Position numbers and translations under genes: made by a program
Shown here: one piece after another, positions 37,507-40,713 of the stretch
Numbering within the stretch: the stretch's first letter is position 1
Layout: each line of letters starts with the position of its first letter
Notes under the pieces: generated by a model
The model's database searches: none
The model's input: only the letters and a program-made list of their open reading frames with translations
Told to the model about the DNA's origin: nothing
Source of the DNA: Endozoicomonas sp. G2_2
GTDB taxonomy: Bacteria; Pseudomonadota; Gammaproteobacteria; Nevskiales; Salinisphaeraceae
Length of the DNA: 40,713 nt
Direction of reading: 5' to 3'
NCBI RefSeq assembly: GCF_017744135.1
Contig: NZ_JAGHQU010000021.1
Span: forward strand, 1 to 40,713

Positions 37507-39000
37507 ATGGCAACAGGTGTATGGATCAGTCTGATCCTCTATTTCGGGCTGATGGTCGGCATCGGCTTTTATGCGTGGTTCAAGTCCACGGCTTCATCCG
37601 AGGAATACATGCTGGGCGGGAGAAACCTCAGCCCGGCAGTGGCCGCACTGTCGGCGGGGGCCTCCGACATGAGCGGCTGGTTGCTGCTCGGTCTGCCGGG
37701 CGCGCTCTATGCCTCGGGGCTGGTCGAGGCGTGGATCGGTATCGGCTTGTTCGTCGGCGCGTTCGTGAACTGGATCGTGGTCGCACCGCGCCTGCGCGAG
37801 CAAACCGAGCGCTACGACAACAGCCTGACCATCCCGCAGTTCCTGTCCAAGCGCTTCCCGACACGGGCGCTCGCACTGCGGACCGTGTCGGCGATCATCA
37901 TCGTGGTGTTCTTCTCGGTTTATACCGCCTCGGGTCTCGTGGCGGGCGGCAAGCTCGTGCAGAGCGCGTTCGGCGATGTCGTCAACATTGCATCCTTCAC
38001 CGACTATTCGGTGGGTATCTGGGGGACGCTCGCGGTCGTGCTGCTCTATACCGTGGTGGGCGGTTTTCTCGCGGTCAGCCTGACCGATTTCTGTCAGGGC
38101 GTGATCATGATGCTGGCGCTTATCATCATGCCGGCCGTGGTGCTCTTCGGTAGCGGCGGCGGCGGCTTCGCGCAGGCCTCGCAAACCCTCGCTGAGGTCG
38201 ATCCAAACTATTTGTCGCTGACCAACGGCTTGACGCTGGTCGGTTTTCTATCGGCTGTGACCTGGGGGCTGGGTTATTTCGGGCAGCCGCATATCATCGT
38301 GCGCTTCATGGCGGTTCGCAGCGTCGCCGAAGTACCCAAGGCGCGCAACATCGGCATGAGCTGGATGGGCATCTCGCTGATCGGCGCGGTGTGCGTGGGT
38401 GTGTTCGGCCGCGCATACGCGGTGCGTAACGGGCTGGACGTCGGGGACGCCGAAACGATCTTCATCGTCCTTGCCGATCTGCTGTTCCACCCGCTGGTGA
38501 CCGGCTTTCTGTTCGCCGCACTGCTGGCTGCGATCATGAGCACGATTTCCAGTCAGCTGCTGGTGGCTTCGTCTTCGCTGACCGAGGATTTCTACCGGCT
38601 GTTCCTGCGTAAGGAAGCGTCCGAGAGCGAGAGTGTAATGATCGGTCGCATCAGCGTGCTGCTGGTCGGCATCGTGGCGGCGTTCATCGCGAGCGATCCC
38701 AATTCCGAGGTGCTCGGGCTGGTGAGCAACGCTTGGGCCGGCTTCGGTGCCGCCTTCGGCCCGCTCATCATTCTTTCGCTGACCTGGCCGCGCATGTCGG
38801 GTACGGGCGCGGTCGCCGGTCTGGTCGCGGGCGCCGCCACAGTGATCGTGTGGATCGCGCTTGGCTGGAACGCCAGTTTCCTGGGCGGCCCCGGGGTATA
38901 CGAGATCATCCCCGGGTTTATCGTGGCCTGGCTGGCGATCTATGTCGTCAGTCTGGCGACGCAGTCGACCGGCGAGTTCCGCGCCGTCGAGGCTCGGTAG
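37507..39000 (+). CDS. putP: Sodium/proline symporter
   Basis: This 497-residue SSS-family inner-membrane protein imports proline with Na+. It has about thirteen hydrophobic helices. SSEEYMLGGRNLSPAVAAL and SAGASDMSGWLLLGLPGALY near the N-terminus are the PutP signature, including the Na+- and proline-binding region. Length equals E. coli PutP (502) within a few residues. GGGGGGA precedes the ATG. It faces putA across a shared terminator, as expected for a proline-use module. In a marine or halotolerant cell proline may also serve as an osmolyte. Confidence 0.94.
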   Translation: MATGVWISLILYFGLMVGIGFYAWFKSTASSEEYMLGGRNLSPAVAALSAGASDMSGWLLLGLPGALYASGLVEAWIGIGLFVGAFVNWIVVAPRLREQTERYDNSLTIPQFLSKRFPTRALALRTVSAIIIVVFFSVYTASGLVAGGKLVQSAFGDVVNIASFTDYSVGIWGTLAVVLLYTVVGGFLAVSLTDFCQGVIMMLALIIMPAVVLFGSGGGGFAQASQTLAEVDPNYLSLTNGLTLVGFLSAVTWGLGYFGQPHIIVRFMAVRSVAEVPKARNIGMSWMGISLIGAVCVGVFGRAYAVRNGLDVGDAETIFIVLADLLFHPLVTGFLFAALLAAIMSTISSQLLVASSSLTEDFYRLFLRKEASESESVMIGRISVLLVGIVAAFIASDPNSEVLGLVSNAWAGFGAAFGPLIILSLTWPRMSGTGAVAGLVAGAATVIVWIALGWNASFLGGPGVYEIIPGFIVAWLAIYVVSLATQSTGEFRAVEAR

Positions 39001-39016
39001 GCCCGGTGTCGGCTCG

Positions 39017-39045
39017 CCCCGCGAGGCCGTGCCGGCCTCGCGGGG
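39017..39045 (+). terminator. GC-rich 13-bp hairpin just after putP
   Basis: CCCCGCGAGGCCG (39017-39029) pairs perfectly with CGGCCTCGCGGGG (39033-39045) around a 3-base loop, 16 bp past the putP stop. It lacks a T-run. It may protect the 3' end or cause Rho-assisted stopping rather than intrinsic termination. Confidence 0.5.
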
Positions 39046-39173
39046 GCGGGTCGTTTCGAGACACACCCGGCAATTCGTACCGCGGGCTGTGTTGCCTGAC
39101 GACAGTCGCGTGAACAGGGTGCGCCCGGCGCGGGATTGTCCGCAGGAAAATACGCTGCGCCGGTATTGCCAAT

Positions 39174-39208
39174 AAAAAAGCCGACGGCTCACAGCCGTCG
39201 GCTTTTCT
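39174..39208. terminator. Bidirectional terminator between putP and putA
   Basis: AAAAGCCGACGGC (39176-39188) and GCCGTCGGCTTTT (39194-39206) form a perfect 13-bp stem with a 5-base loop. It has A and T runs on both sides, so it can serve both convergent genes. It lies about 20 bp past the putA stop. Confidence 0.9.
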
Positions 39209-39226
39209 ACATCAGTACGCGCTTTT

Positions 39227-40713
39227 TCAGGCGTAGCGTTGTGGCTCGGGCGTGACGAACTCGTTGCGTGCCGGCTCGTCTTCTTCCAGCGACATGAGTG
39301 ACGCGTTGCCGCCGGCCGCCGTGGTATCGCGACTGATGGCCCGCTCCGTAGCGAAGCGATGCAGGTAGTGCGGTCCGCCGGCTTTCGGGCCGGTACCCGA
39401 AAGCCCTTCGCCACCGAAGGGATGGACGCCGACAACAGCGCCGATCATATTGCGATTGACATAGGCGTTGCCGACCTTGATCCGACGTACGACGCGCTCG
39501 ACGGTCGTGTCGATACGGCTGTGAATGCCGAAGGTGAGGCCGTAGCCGAGGCCGTTGATATCGTCGACGACATCGTCGATCTGTTCGGCCTCGAAGCGCA
39601 CGATATGCACGATCGGGCCGAACTGCTCGTCGCCGAGCTGGTCGATGCGCTCGAGTTCGACGGCACGCGGGGCAAAATACGTACCGCGCTGGGTCTTGTC
39701 GTCGAGCCGACAGGTATAGATCTCCCTGAATTGTTTGCCGGCCTTGTCCGCGTAGTCGCGAAGTCCGTCGCGTGCGTCGGCGTCGATTACCGGCGTCACG
39801 TCCGTCGATAGATTCCACGGGTCGCCGATCGAGAGTTCGGCCATGGCGCCCGAGAGCATATCGACGAGGGTGTCTGCAATGTCGTTCTGTACATAAAGAA
39901 CGCGTAACGCCGAACAACGCTGACCGGCGCTCTGAAAGCCGGACCGGATAACATCGGCGACGACCTGCTCGATGAGGGCGGACGAATCCACCACCATCGC
40001 GTTCTGACCACCGGTCTCCGCGATCAGCGGAATAAGCGGGCCATCGCGCTCGGCCAGCGTCTTGTTGATGGCCTTGGCGGTGGCCAGCGACCCGGTGAAT
40101 GCGACCCCGGCAACGCGCAGGTCCGCGACCAGCTTTGCGCCGACCGAGGGCCCGTCGCCCGGGAGCAGGTGCAGCACGTCGCCCGGAATGCCGGCCTCGT
40201 GCATGAGCTCGACCGCCCGCGCGCCGATAAGACAGGTCTGCTCGGCGGGCTTGGCGATCACCGCGTTGCCCGCTGCGAGCGCCGCGGTGACCTGACCGGT
40301 GAAGATCGCGAGGGGGAAATTCCACGGGCAGATGCACACGAACACCCCGCGGCCGTCCAGGCGGTAGGTATTGCGCTCGCCGGTCGGGCCGGGCAGCGGC
40401 TTGTCGCCATCGAACTCGTCCTCGACCTGGCAGGCGTAGTAGCGGCAAAAGTCCACCGCTTCGCGCACCTCGGCCACACCGTCGCCGATGTTCTTGCCGG
40501 CCTCTCGGGCACACAGGGCGATCAGTTCGGCGGTATGGCTTTCGAGCAGGTCCGCATAGCGGCGCAGCGCGGCCGCGCGTTTCGCTGCCGGCGTCGCGCT
40601 CCAGCGGTCGGCAGCGGCATGGGCGCTGGCGAGCGCGGCCTCAATGTCGTGCGCTTCAGCCCAGATGACATCACCGACCGTCTGGCTGGTATCGGCCGGG
40701 GAGGGTATGGGGC
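39227..40713 (-). CDS. putA: PutA C-terminal part: delta-1-pyrroline-5-carboxylate dehydrogenase (5' end beyond the window)
   Basis: About 495 codons are visible, open to the right edge. The sequence is an aldehyde dehydrogenase of the P5CDH type: NFPLAIFTGQVTAALAAGNAV, the general-base Glu in ETGGQNAMVVDSS, the nucleophile Cys in SAGQRCSALRVLYV (codon near 39914), and the C-terminal GEGLSGTGPKAGGPHYLHRF typical of PutA. It oxidises glutamate semialdehyde to glutamate with NAD+. The start codon and, if this is a full PutA, the proline dehydrogenase domain are outside the window. The neighbouring putP supports PutA. A stand-alone P5CDH cannot be excluded from this part alone. Confidence 0.9.
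   Translation of the reverse strand, partial: PIPSPADTSQTVGDVIWAEAHDIEAALASAHAAADRWSATPAAKRAAALRRYADLLESHTAELIALCAREAGKNIGDGVAEVREAVDFCRYYACQVEDEFDGDKPLPGPTGERNTYRLDGRGVFVCICPWNFPLAIFTGQVTAALAAGNAVIAKPAEQTCLIGARAVELMHEAGIPGDVLHLLPGDGPSVGAKLVADLRVAGVAFTGSLATAKAINKTLAERDGPLIPLIAETGGQNAMVVDSSALIEQVVADVIRSGFQSAGQRCSALRVLYVQNDIADTLVDMLSGAMAELSIGDPWNLSTDVTPVIDADARDGLRDYADKAGKQFREIYTCRLDDKTQRGTYFAPRAVELERIDQLGDEQFGPIVHIVRFEAEQIDDVVDDINGLGYGLTFGIHSRIDTTVERVVRRIKVGNAYVNRNMIGAVVGVHPFGGEGLSGTGPKAGGPHYLHRFATERAISRDTTAAGGNASLMSLEEDEPARNEFVTPEPQRYA

Overview
The window reads as a chromosomal segment of a GC-rich gammaproteobacterium. The evidence is the gene content (HtrA/DegQ, SohB, GlnE, WaaA, HldE, KdkA and LpxL types), the Gram-negative LPS pathway, and a sigma-32-like promoter before groESL with no visible CIRCE element. 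Three sodium-coupled transporters, PutP beside PutA, and a very acidic secreted lipoprotein suggest a marine or halotolerant bacterium. A Salinisphaera-like organism is a guess from memory, not something the sequence proves.

Layout. (1) 1-123: the last codons of an ISL3-type transposase. (2) 175-8312: a minus-strand block with an HtrA/Deg protease, SohB peptidase, ferrochelatase, an AGCS symporter, an NSS symporter preceded by a 16-codon coupled leader ORF, and a FadI-like thiolase. (3) 8605-13503: groES, groEL and glnE on the plus strand. (4) 13538-28671: a mixed-strand surface-glycan island with a methyltransferase, two GT2 and six GT4 glycosyltransferases, an AsnB-type amidotransferase, a NodB-type deacetylase and a WaaP-like kinase. 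(5) 28698-35244: the conserved LPS inner-core and lipid A block: hldD, ilvE, kdkA, an LpxL-type acyltransferase on the opposite strand, hldE and waaA. (6) 35326-37299: an acidic CotH-kinase-family lipoprotein. (7) 37507-40713: putP, then the C-terminal aldehyde dehydrogenase part of putA on the opposite strand, running off the window.

How it fits together. HldE and HldD make ADP-heptose. WaaA adds Kdo to lipid A, KdkA phosphorylates it, and an LpxL-type enzyme acylates lipid A. The island enzymes would build and decorate the outer core or O-chain. No GT9 heptosyltransferase (WaaC/WaaF) is present, although the heptose precursor genes are. The PutP/PutA pair imports and oxidises proline.

The points most worth a second look are: the leader ORF and hairpin in front of the NSS transporter; a perfect 9-4-9 palindrome directly upstream of hemH; the CotH-like lipoprotein beside waaA; and two related pairs of GT4 enzymes in the island. 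I found no CRISPR array, tRNA, rRNA or phage genes. I found no convincing wholly new defence-type system.
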